Assembly: GCF_020360975.1 (NCBI RefSeq)
Contig: NW_025408675.1
Location: forward strand, 2,542,001-2,606,000
DNA: 64,000 bases
Source: Hirsutella rhossiliensis
Taxonomy: Eukaryota > Ascomycota > Sordariomycetes > Hypocreales > Ophiocordycipitaceae
Direction: 5' to 3'
Part shown: positions 1-10,213 of the stretch, one piece after another
Layout: each line of letters begins with the position of its first letter
Position numbering within the stretch: position 1 is the stretch's first letter
The notes under the pieces: model-generated
Database searches by the model: none
Told to the model about the DNA's origin: nothing
What the model saw: the letters and a program-made list of their open reading frames with translations, nothing else
Translations under genes and position numbers: made by a program

Positions 1-1315
1 TCGCGGAGTAGCGGCGCGACCCGCTTCCGGCTCGCGGCCAGCTCGTCCTGGCACCACGCAAGCCTCAGCGTCTCGCCCTCGTGGCAGTCGAGCTCGCCGT
101 CGCGCCAGGTGTGCAGACCGAGAGGCCGGCGCTGGGCGTCGGCGAAGCAGACGACTGCCGCCTTGCCGCGCGGGGAGCGGCCCCAGACGAGCAGGTGGCG
201 CTGGAGGTGGCCGTGCGGGTGCGAGATGGTCATGAGGGCGGCGATGTCGAGGCGGCGCTCGTCGGCCCAGGCGGCGAGGGCGTCGAGCAGGGCCTGGGGC
301 TTGCCGGCGGCCTTGTCGTCGACGAGGTAGGCGAGGCCCCGGACGATGGAGCTGACGCCGAGGACGAGGCCCGACTCGGGCCACTGCTTGTAGTCCTTGC
401 GCAGGATGTCGCGGAAGGAGAGCTTGGAAATGTCCTCCTTGACGGCCGAGAGCTCGTCGAAGAAGGCTTGGCGCGAGTACGGCGGGCGGGCCAGCAGCTT
501 GCCCTCGAGGTAGCCGACGGCGCGCCTGTCCTTGTCTTTGACCTTGTCCGCGGCGCCGAGGTTGGCCGTGTCGATGAGGATGGGCGCCAGGCCGAGCTTG
601 GCCAGGCCGTCATCTCCCCAGGCAGCAGCGTCGTCGTCGTCTTGGCTTGTCAGGGCGTCCCATGCCTGGCGGGTCTCGTCGACGATCAGGCTCAAGCAGC
701 TGCCGCAGGGCTCGATGACCCTCGGGGCCGCATCCCGAGGCACACTGCCCTCGTCGGCGTGATGGTCGACACAGCCCACCACGTGCGGGGCGAAGCGGGC
801 GAGCGGACCCGTCAGGGCATTGTGGTCGACAAGCACCCAGCGCGTGTCGGCGGGCCGCAGCGGGTCGTCGTCGTGGTCGGCTGGCAGGTCGGAGAGGGTG
901 ATGAGGTCGGCGGGTTGCAGGCCGGCGTGGCCGAGGGCGGCTGTCAACTCGGGACGAAGACCGAGGTCGGCCCGGGGCAGGTTTGCCAGGGGCACATGCA
1001 GGGCGTTGTTGCTGCTGCTGCTGCGGGGAGGGGAGTGGGAGCGGAGATAGGCGTAGACGATGGCGCAGCAGACAGAGTCGAGATCTGGACGACGGTCCGG
1101 CGGCGTTTGGACATGCGCATCAGTCCAGTTCATAGCCTCCCGGCTCGTTGCCAGGCTGCACAATGCTGGAGCAGGACGGGGACCAACTGCTCACCGGCGG
1201 ATTCGTTGCCGACGACAAAAGTCAAGGGCGAGGGCCGCTGGCTCGCGGGGGCGCGCAGTGCGGATCTGGCACTGGCGAGGAAGCTCTGGAGCGAGACGCG
1301 CGGGGGGGCAGACAT
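1..1315 (-). CDS. PPX1: Exopolyphosphatase, DHH family (partial, 3' end outside window)
   Basis: It hydrolyses inorganic polyphosphate from chain ends; family members are cytosolic or mitochondrial. Exon 1 is 1315-1195 and exon 2 runs from 1084 past the window edge. The intron 1194-1085 has donor GTGAGC, acceptor CCAG and a CTGAT branch. The frame is open throughout (about 401 residues seen). Signature motifs are VVGNESADLDS spanning the splice junction, VLVDHNAL, VDHHAD and ILIDTANL, the metal-binding DHH set, followed by a DHHA2-like C-terminal region containing MTISHPHGHLQRH. The start is the ATG giving MSAPPRVSL; the only upstream in-frame candidate is a TTG. It is divergent from the amidotransferase gene at 2998. 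Apparent plus-strand ORFs across it are antisense shadows in GC-rich codons. Confidence 0.92.
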
Positions 1316-2997
1316 GGTCGATGCTTGAATCAAGCAACGGAGCGAAGGCTCGACAGGCCCGGAGGAAATGCGGCCTTGGCAGGGTCGGCGCCCGGTCCGA
1401 CCGCGGGCCAGCCTACCCTATACTCCATCGTTCACTCAGTCATCCGCAACCTCGCTAGTTGGACGGACATACACGTGCTCGAGCCCAGGGAAGACGGTCG
1501 GAATGTTGATACGGGGGAGCCAATCAAGTCGACAGCCATCTCTCTTGTCTGCCTCGCCCTCAGGCCACACCCAGCGTCTGGACTCAAAATAGGCCTCGCC
1601 GCTATACCCAGGCCCCAGGGAATAAGATATAGACGTTGCTTGGCGCTATCAACGCTATTAATAGGCTGTGGATGGCAGTTCGGCTGGGAAATCTTGTTCA
1701 TGGGATAATATGCCGCACCGGGGCACAGCCATGTCAATCGATATCCGGGGCCTGCGCCTGTTTCCCGTGCGGAATCATCATGTTGCTCGGTGACATACAA
1801 GCGTTGGATACTGGACGGGTTGCCCTGTTTCATGGGGCACCTCCTTGGCTCCTCCTCCAAGTCTGCTCGAGCCTATGCATGAACCTACCGGTGCATCGTG
1901 TTCAGCTGAAGAATTGTGCCGCCATGAATAATCACATGAATAATTGCCTGCCTGTTGAGCAGCGTCTGGAACGGGCTATTCTCCATTGGGAGCACTCCGC
2001 GAATGGAGCATGTAGGTAGGGCTACGCGTCTTATCGGGTGAAATATAGCGCCTGTTTTCGTTTCGGTCATGGAGTCGGTAGGTTACGTACTATCGAATAG
2101 ATGTTGCAGTGGTATGCGGCCATGCAGCCAGGCCCAGGTCATTGGATGTCGACCGCAGGATGGCATGGCTACCAGTCGAGCTACTTGGATAAAGTAGAAG
2201 CATACCTGTGTACTGTCCGTTTCTATATACGATACATGGGTACCTACTTACCTAGGTACCTAGGTAGGTAGGTTAGGTAGGCATGTAGCCATCGTCGGGC
2301 TCTTCTCAAGCCTGTACTGTACAGCACCACATTGCCGAGACGAGGTCGCCGCACTATCGCCGCCCAGGTCCCTGCACTGCCCCGTGGCCGCTGCCAGTAC
2401 CCATGCCTGTTAGCGGTTGTTCACGTGACCAGCCCACCTGCCGGGCGTACCTTGCATGACGGTGAACCTTGTCGTCGAGAACCACCCTCGTCTCATCCAA
2501 TCGCCTACGAGTCGCACCGCGAAGCCACATGGAAGCTTCCACGCCCCCCTCCCCACCCTTGAATCGGGCTCCCATACCGACCATCCGTTCTATCAGGCAC
2601 CGAATACGGAGCCGCGCCGGTTAAAAATATCCCCATCCGTCCTCCTCTCCTCGCTCCGAGCCTCTCTTTGTTTCGTCCCTCGTCCCTCGTCCCTCTCGGC
2701 CAACCACCGTTTAAACTCCAGATAGAGCTTGAGCTTGCAAACTCTCCTTGCCGACACAACTGCGATTCCCCTTTCTCGCTCACCACTGCAGCTTCTTCTC
2801 TCCCCCCTCTCCCTCCGCCTTTCGCCGTCCCTACTCCCCCCCATCTTCGCGTCCGCCATAGCTTTCGTCGCTGCCTCGATCGCGACTCTCTCTCCCCTCT
2901 CGCAAATCCAGCCACCCCTCCCGATCCCGCCGCTTCCATCCCGCTCCCTCCGAGCAGCGACAGCGTCCGGTCCCAAGGCCGCAGCAGCACCGTCGAA
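1316..2997. other. Divergent intergenic region
   Basis: No gene is supported. It separates two divergently transcribed genes, so it should contain both promoters. The right third (about 2640-2990) is strongly pyrimidine-rich on the plus strand, typical of a fungal promoter or 5' UTR ahead of the ATG at 2998. A TACCTAGGTA-type repeat lies at 2240-2281. Confidence 0.6.
2240..2281. repeat. TACCTAGGTA-type short repeat tract
   Basis: Overlapping copies of ACCTAGGT and GGTAGGTA form a partly palindromic tract in the divergent promoter region. Such CTAGGTA tracts are common in the intergenic DNA of Sordariomycetes; no function is assigned here. Confidence 0.7.
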
Positions 2998-3813
2998 ATG
3001 CCCCTCCGCCTCGCCGTCCTCGAGTGCGACACCCCCCAGCCCCAGACGCGCGCCATCTACAACAGCTACACGGGCGTCTTCTCCGCCCTCTTCGCCGCCG
3101 CCGGCAAGCAGCTCGTCCCTCCGCAGGACCTCGACTCCCTCCTCTCCATCAGCGGCTACGACGTCGTCAACGAGCTGCACACATACCCTGCCCTCGACGA
3201 CATCGACGCCGTCCTCATCACCGGCTCGCGCCACACCGCCTATGACGACGACCCCTGGATCAAGAACCTCGTCCGCTTCACACAAAAGGTCCTCGACAGC
3301 GGCCGCGTCCGCGTTGTCGGCATCTGCTTCGGCCACCAGATTGTCGGTCGCGCCCTCGGTGCCCCGCTCAAGCAGAGCTCCAATGGCTGGGAGGTGGCCG
3401 TCACCGACGTCGACCTGACGGACAAGGGCAAGGAGATTTTCCAACTCGACAAGATGGTGAGCCAGTCTCTCGACCCCCGTCGTCCTTGCCGCCTCGAGTG
3501 CTGACCTGACACCCCCCCGCAGCGAATCCAGCAGATGCACCGCGACATCGTCGCCCATCTCCCCGCCGACGCCATCCCCATCGGCTCCAACTCCTTCTGC
3601 TCGGTCCAGGGCATGTACTCCCCCGGCAGGTACCTCACCGTCCAGGGCCACCCCGAGTTCACAAACGAAATCATCTCCGAGATTCTCTTCAACCGCCACA
3701 CCGTCGGTATCTTCACCGACGAGGTCTATACCGACGGCACCAGGCGCGCCCCCGCTCCCCACGATGGCGTCGCCATCGGCAAGGCGTTTTTGAATTTCAT
3801 GAAGCAGGGATGA
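2998..3813 (+). CDS. Class I glutamine amidotransferase-like protein
   Basis: Predicted 249 residues from exons 2998-3456 and 3523-3813. The 66-bp intron has GTGAGC, CTGAC and GCAG. The single GATase1 domain contains the nucleophile elbow GICFGHQ (Cys110) and QGHPEF (His196, Glu198), so the Cys-His-Glu triad is complete. The family hydrolyses glutamine or acts on glutamyl or glutathione-like substrates. Standalone fungal members are often annotated as GMP-synthase-like, but no synthetase domain is present here. No signal peptide is seen, so it is probably cytosolic. The ATG context (GTCGAAATG) is good and the first residues begin the first beta strand (MPLRLAVLECD). The true substrate cannot be read from the sequence. 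Confidence 0.9.
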
Positions 3814-4175
3814 CGGCGATACCTTTAAGCGATATGATGGGGTACATGCTCACCCTGACACTCGGCCATGGATAGACGGCGGCGAGCTGGCTCGGCTGCA
3901 CCGGATGAGGACGAGGGTTTGGCGAACCCGGAGTCGGATTAGAAGAGACGCCTCCACAGGGCTTGGATCTCTAGATGCTGCTTTTCTCCCACATATCTTC
4001 TTTCGGGCTTATTTTTGGGATATCAACTTTTTTTCTTCGGCCCCTTCCCCTTCCCATTCTTGTGCCTTGTCCGCCCTGTCTTCTCGTGGGGTATTATATG
4101 ATGGAATACGTACATGAATATAGTTCAAGTCTACCCACAGGGCCAGAAATTGACGCTGCTCTAGCCCCTTGGATA
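3814..4175. other. Convergent 3' region
   Basis: 362 bp between the stop codons of two convergent genes (amidotransferase plus, receptor minus). It should hold both 3' UTRs. I see no gene or clear structured terminator. Confidence 0.6.
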
Positions 4176-6313
4176 TCACATTACAACGCCCACGGCCCTC
4201 CCATTCCTCTCCTCAATGTCGCGCGCTCGAGGCTCTCCGCTGACGCTTTTCTGATCCGTGACCATAGCCGCTCGCGAACCCTTTGCGCCACGCCCGAGGT
4301 CGTCGTCGTCCCACCCGTCAAGGCTCCCGAGGCGCACGTCCCACCACTCGCGCGGCTGGGCTCGACGCAGCATCCGACGCTCGGCGAGCTCTTCATCGCG
4401 GCGGAGCCTAGCCGCACGACTGTCGACGAGCATCTCGTCCCTGGTGCGCCCCGCGCCGCCCGACGGCTGGCCGTCAACAGTCGAGAGCACGGGCCAGCAG
4501 GGCATGCAGCTGCTGCTCCCGCTGCTCCCGGCGCCCCGTCCTTGGCGTCGTCGTCCGCCACCGCCGCTTCCGCTCCACCACCAGGAAGGGGCGCCGTTGC
4601 TGCTGGTGACGTGGCGCGGGTGGCGCCAGGGCTTTTCGAGGATGGAGAAGACGAGGGCGTCGGCGATGCCCTGGAGGCACAGGCTGGCGAGACTGGTCAC
4701 GGCGAGGCCAAACGACGGCCGGTCCCATGACGCGCTGCCGGCGACATGCGACACAAAGGGGATCAGCCACACGACGATGTAGACGGCCGGGTAGATGAAG
4801 AGCTGGCGCAGCTGGCGGCGGATCTTGTCACGCATCTTGGCCATGCCGGGCGCCGCGCCGAGGGCTGCCGGCCGCTCCCCGACCCTCCTCGCCGACGAGT
4901 GTGGGCTGCAGGCGCCGCGGCGCAGCATGGTATGGAGGCGCGACGGCGGCGTCGGCGACGGCGTTTCCGTCGGCGGCCCTGGCATCTTGGCCGGCGCCGT
5001 CGCTAGCAGGGGGCGGCTCCACGAGCTGCGAGGCGCCGTCCTGCACGCCGGGTGTGTCCAGGGCCACCCCGACTTGCCGGGCATTGACTCCCCCGGGGGG
5101 TCAAAGGGGGTTGGTCGCGCGCTGAGCGGAGCCGGCTCCGCGGCCGTCTCGCGCCTCGCCGGGGTCGCTAGCTCCAGGTTGGACAGGGCGCCTCTCTTCT
5201 GCTGGTAGAGAGGGAACAAAGAGTCGGCGCCGGGCTGGACCGTCTGCCAGGCGGCGTTGTCGAGTGGCCCCGCAACGAGCGCCTTCTGGTCCTCCTGGTC
5301 GTGGGAGCCGCCGCGGTGGGCCATTGTGTGTCCATCGGCCGCCATGGATGCGGCGGGGAATCCCTCGCCTCTCTCCGCCTCGGCCGGGCCGGGGCGCTCG
5401 CATGGCGGCGGAGTCGGGGACAGGAGGCCGTGGCAGGCGATGGGGGGCGTGGGCGGAGCCGAGTCGACGACGCCGCCGTCGGACGCCGGCGGCTGCGGGG
5501 CCGGCAGTCTGTCCCCCTGACAAGCGGCGCCGAAGCGGTTCATGAGGACCTGGACATAGACATAAGTGGACACGTGGATGACGCAGATGGTGATGAGGAT
5601 AAAGTATCGCGGGATCCAGCTGAGGGCGAGGCTGGCCCACCGCGGCTTCGACGGCAGGTGACAGTAGCGGCCCGAGTTTGTAAAGGCGGGCTTGTTGAGG
5701 AAAGCGAGCGAGCCGAGCAGCAGGGGCACGAGGAGGAAGAAGGCATAGGCGACGTGGCGGTAGGGGTAGAGGCCGCCGCGGCCGCGGAAGATGTACAGGG
5801 CCGTGTGCAGGGCGACGAGGACGACGGCCACGTCGCAGGCCTCGAAGCCGACGACGAGGAAGAAGCCGCTGGCCTGGCACGTGGCGGCCTCGGAGATGAC
5901 GGGGCCGCGGACCAGCTCGATGGCGGGGAGGATGATGAAGACGATGGACTTGAGCGTGTCGCTCTGGATGAGGAGGATGATGAGGCTATAAGGGGAGGGG
6001 GGAGGCGGTGGTGGTCTCAAGGTTAGTATGGCCGGGCTGAAGAGAGTGTTGAACGAGGGAGAGAAAGAGGGCGGACTTGCTCATGACGGAAGCTTCTGCT
6101 CATGCGGACAAACCAAAAGGTGGCAAACATGGTGGACATGAGGCTGACGGAGCCCATGACGATAGACGTCAGCCTCAGCGCCAACAGCTGGTTGTCGGTG
6201 AAGCCATGCTCGCCATTGGCCTCGGCCGACGAAGCCCTGGCATGGAGCCATGGCGTGGAAGCCGACGACGACGAGGATAGGCCCAGGACGTCGCCGTCGT
6301 GCCCCAAGGGCAT
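4176..6313 (-). CDS. Git3-type G protein-coupled receptor (glucose-receptor-like)
   Basis: Predicted 680 residues from exons 6313-6081 and 5985-4176. The intron (6080-5986) has a GC donor (GCAAGT), a TACTAAC branch and a TATAG end; splicing there gives the family-typical RSFRHDLIILLIQSD junction. Seven hydrophobic segments fit a GPCR: TM1 about 44-68, TM2 79-100, TM3 117-138, TM4 150-172, TM5 200-222, TM6 474-492 and TM7 505-530. A long Pro/Ser/Ala-rich third cytoplasmic loop (about 225-465) separates the Git3 half from the Git3_C half, which contains RRQLRQLFIYPAVYIVVWLI and ALVFSILEKPWRH. The C-terminal tail carries REWWDVRLGSLD. Relatives (S. pombe Git3, S. cerevisiae Gpr1) sense glucose or amino acids upstream of Gpa2 and cAMP; the ligand here is unknown. 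Confidence 0.9.
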
Positions 6314-9300
6314 GGTGGGATCGACGCTCCCCGTCCTGACCGGGAGGCGAGGCGGACCAGACAGAGGCGGAAGAGGAGAAGGGAGAAAGGTGGGACAGAT
6401 AGCTTCTCCCCGAGAGCGGGTTGGGAGGGAGAGAAAGAGAAAGGGGGGATGATAGGAGGGAAGAGAAGCGCGCGCTCTCTCCGCTATGGTGGATTAGTGA
6501 GAGCAGCAGGCGTCATGAGTATGGCCATGGGAGGTTTCGATATCAGCGTCTCTGGCGCGCGCGATGTCGTCTTTTTTTGCCCGTCTTCCCCCCACACGCC
6601 CTCTCTTCATCGTCTCCCTCTTTCGTTATCTTCTTGCTCTCCTCTTCTACCCGCCCACCCCCCAACAAGGGGGGCACCCAGTCTTTATCTTTTAGACTCG
6701 GCATCGCTCTTTACAACGCGCTCGCGCCAGATCCAGACTCTCGGGCGACGTTCAGGTAGGCAGGCAATAACCAGGCTCGTCATGGCAAAGGGGCGGGGCG
6801 TGGGGGCAACAGTCGCGACGACAGCCGGTTGGCTCGGCTGGCAGGCGGCTGCGAGATGGGATTCCCCGAGGCGGAAGGGCGAAGACCGTGGTCCCGGCGT
6901 CCAAGATTCAAGGCCTGACCGCCCAGGCATCTTTTTTCCCGCGCCGGTTCTTCTTCTTGTTGGTGCTTTCCTGTCCAAGCCACCCCGTTCTCCTCCTCGG
7001 TGTGCGGCGGTGGACAGAGAGGGAGAGGCCGGGGGGGAGGGGAAGGGGGAGATGATTTGGTGTTGGTTGGATTCTCCTGGATTAAGAGACCCTGTACTCG
7101 TCTTTCTCCCACCACACCCCCTGGACACGTATGTGTGTGTGCCTGGACTGAAGTGCGGCTTCAGGGGACCGGAAAGTCTGGCTGTAGTAGCTTCGACGAC
7201 ACATAAAAGCCGCGCCTCTCTCTCGTTCTTTTCATGTCGCCGCCTTGCCACGATCAACACGTCAGGCCCGCAAAACGCACTCATGCCCAGAGCAAAGGCC
7301 CGTGCACAAGACGATCCAAAGTGCCCATTGCTGGCCATGGCCGCTTCCCACGCGACATTTGCTCCCGCAGCGGCGAAAATGAGAGGCGGTCCATGGCCCC
7401 GTTGGCACGCCCGCGGATGACACAATCATGGCGAGCGGGGGGCGTGTGCTTGTCAACCAACACGAGCAACGTAGGGATTAGACGGAAAATGTCCATATTT
7501 AATTAAGAGAATTAAAAAACCAAATTATGGGGATGGGGAGTTGAGTGAATGAACAACCAAGGGGTGGAGGAAACCAGGGAAAAGGGGTCATTGAGCGGAC
7601 GCCGTGGGAATAGCGCACAAACGGTGTAAAAGGCGGTAACAGAAGCAGACATGTTTGTGCGGTGGAAGAGAAGGATGAAAGACATTGAAGAACGCCGCCG
7701 GGTGGCGTGGCGTTTGGGTTGGCGGCCCGAGGCGTGGCTCCCGTTATGCTTCTTTTGCCTTTCTCACCTTTACTTTTTCCTTCTCTCCGTGTGAGCACAT
7801 CGAAGGGCAGGTGAGATGAAGAGTGTAGGCCTCATGAGCTTGCTCCGCTGCTGTTGGTGCAGTTGTCTATGCGCTCGACCAAGGCCATCCCCGTGCCCTC
7901 TCTCTCTCACCTCCATCCTTGGCAGCATGGCAGCAGCATTGAAACAAACATAACAATAGACGGCGGAGTACTAGCTGCAGGGACTCTGAGATGCTCGACG
8001 CCGGCCAACATGAACGGCCTGCTCGCGCTAGCGGCGTCTACTCGATGGCTGTCCAACAGGGGGATGCGGTGGCCCCCTTCTTTCCCCTCACACTTCCTTT
8101 TTTTCTTGTGGTTTTGCAGCTTCGACGCTTGTGATGTTTCTTTTTCACTGTATTAAGCCCCCACGCAGTCTGTGTGGTTGCCTCTCTGCACCGTTGCCCG
8201 TTGCGTCTCGGCAGACGGCTGTTTCACCATTGCATCCAAAGGGTCGGCCGTAACTCGTGGGCTCTTGATTGCCTTCTCTGCGGCATCAGGCAAGGGCCCT
8301 TGTGTTTCTGTCCACTGCTCTCGACGTTGCCTCACCTACCCTGAACTATTGCTCGTTCCCAGAACTCAAAGAATGTTCTGCAGTGTGCGAGCGTGTGATG
8401 GCCGTAGCACTACATACGTAGCATGTGTGTGTGTCTAGAGCTTGTCTTGTCTAATGACTTGAAGACTGGTGACGGTTATGCGTGTTGATGAGCAGATTGT
8501 CAATCCCCAAACAAGGAGCGACCACTTGTTGCTATTGACGTGACTGGGCTGATTGTCAAGAAAAGACGAAGAGCGAGCAGCTAACGAATAACCAGTCGTT
8601 ACGCGACTGGAAGACCTGACTCGGAGACGATGCCGAATCGTTGCTCCGTCATCAACGATGCCAGACTGAACATGAAGGGAAGTCCAGCTGTACAAAGTAG
8701 AGACAGCACTGATGCCCACTTAGTACACGTAGACTACCATTGAGTGCTTGCCATCAAACAGTCGGCTTACACTCGGACACCTCGTAAAATCACTAGCAAC
8801 TTGACATAGGTCCAAGGCTGCCAATCCGAGCGCGCGAATCGTCAAAGTCGGCACGAGAAATGTCCAAGCTGCATAATCCTCGATCCTTGCCACTTGGCAG
8901 CACGTATCAAGGAAAAGAAGGTTCAGAAAGTAGAGAAAAATATGGGCGATAAGGCGAATGATAATGGGACTGCTCGACGGCGTGAAGCGCAGTTGCGCGG
9001 CAACATTGTTAACAGCCGGTGATCTCACAACCTCCGAGATGCACACGGTTGTCGCTGGGGCAAACTGGAGGTGCGACCACCTCTTTGGTTAACCCGATGG
9101 TTCTTCTGAGGCTCCGAACGTGAACAGCGAAGAGGGGTTGCTCCAGGCGCTGCAAAGGCCGAATGCATTTGGACTTGCGGCCACGGGCGTGCACCACCGA
9201 GTTTCCAAGCCACGGCACGCGTTCAAAGGGGTACGGAGAGAACGCACCAGAGAAGGCGGGCTGTTCTGCCGAGTCCTTGGGCTTTTCCTCCTCACTTTCG

Positions 9301-9389
9301 GGGCATCTCTTCCCGCCCCAACTCTCGAAGGCTCTCTTTCTGCTACACACGTGGCAACACAGGAACTCTTCTCTTCTCTCATACACACG

Positions 9390-9640
9390 CACGCACTCTC
9401 TTTTTAACACTTCCACGCCTCTCTTGCGCTTGTCCATCACTTAGCTCTTTCGCGCCTTTTTCTCTTCTTTCCTTGTCCCCGTCTCTCCTCTACCACCCCT
9501 CTCTCCCTCACTCTTCCTTTTCCCTCTTCTGCCTCTCTCTTCACACTCTATCTTCTCTTTCACTTCAAACTACCTCATCTCTTCCTCCTAGTTCTCCCCT
9601 TTTCCTCTCGCACGCGCAAAACGTGCAGTCCCGCGCTCAC
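9390..9640 (+). promoter_or_regulatory. Pyrimidine-rich promoter tract of the helicase gene
   Basis: An almost unbroken C/T run on the coding strand, located 0.6-0.8 kb upstream of the helicase ATG and upstream of the inferred 5' UTR intron. CT-rich blocks just before the transcription start are typical of filamentous fungal genes. No TATA box is evident. Confidence 0.45.
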
Positions 9641-9968
9641 TCTCACTGCACATGAATCTCCATCTCTACCTACGTGTTGCTTCCTCGACACTCATATCCA
9701 GAATCTCCCTTCCTCACCCTCTCGCATGACGATTCTCAGCTTTCTTTCTCACTTCTCCTCACCTACTACACCAAGCACTGCTTGGGCTTGTTTAAAAGCC
9801 CTACACGCGGGTTGCCATTCTCTCACGTTTCGCCGCGGTTCCTGCTTTGTCGTCGACACTTCGCACCGGTCGCACCAATCCGGAAAACGACACAGAAATC
9901 CTCACTCTATTTCCTCCAATCACTCTGACAGGAACGGTTGTTGAAAGCAATTCCCAGACACGTGCAAG

Positions 9969-10121
9969 GTAAGAAAGTTCTGCCCCTTTTGACCATTCTT
10001 TGATCATTTACCGCGAACCCACCTTATACTTGCATCATTGATCAAAGTCAATAAAGCAACCGTCTTAACTCGAATCATTACTTTTCTTGCTAACGCTTGG
10101 ATCTGACCTTTGAAAACGCAG
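9969..10121 (+). other. Probable 5' UTR intron of the helicase gene
   Basis: Donor AAG|GTAAGA, branch candidates GCTAACG and TCTGACC, acceptor CGCAG, length 153 bp. It ends 92 bases before the ATG at 10214. No coding frame crosses it, so it would be a leader intron. This is based only on splice-site quality. Confidence 0.5.
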
Positions 10122-10213
10122 GAATTGAGACGACGCGTTTTCCACCACCGATACCTCAGGCGACCGGCACTCTCTTTGGATTCGAGAGAATTCGTTTTTG
10201 CTTCATTTCCAGC

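Larger units (their letters stand above)
6314..10213. other. Long intergenic region with two divergent promoters
   Basis: No coding region is supported. Apparent ORFs here are low-complexity or begin at non-ATG codons and show no domain pattern. Features seen are CT-rich blocks upstream of the receptor gene (about 6590-6680) and a long CT-rich tract at about 9390-9640 upstream of the helicase gene. A likely 5' UTR intron lies at its right end. Confidence 0.6.

Noticed and set aside
81..1328. 415-codon plus-strand open frame
   Set aside because: It begins at GTG, is Ala/Gly/Val/Glu-rich and runs antisense to the exopolyphosphatase, whose minus-strand motifs (DHN, DHH) are unambiguous.
2593..3762. 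389-codon minus-strand open frame
   Set aside because: It is the antisense shadow of the glutamine amidotransferase exons and its CT-rich leader.
6299..7420. 373-codon plus-strand open frame antisense to the receptor 5' end
   Set aside because: Low-complexity Arg/Ser/Pro-rich translation without domains; it overlaps the receptor's first exon and promoter on the other strand.
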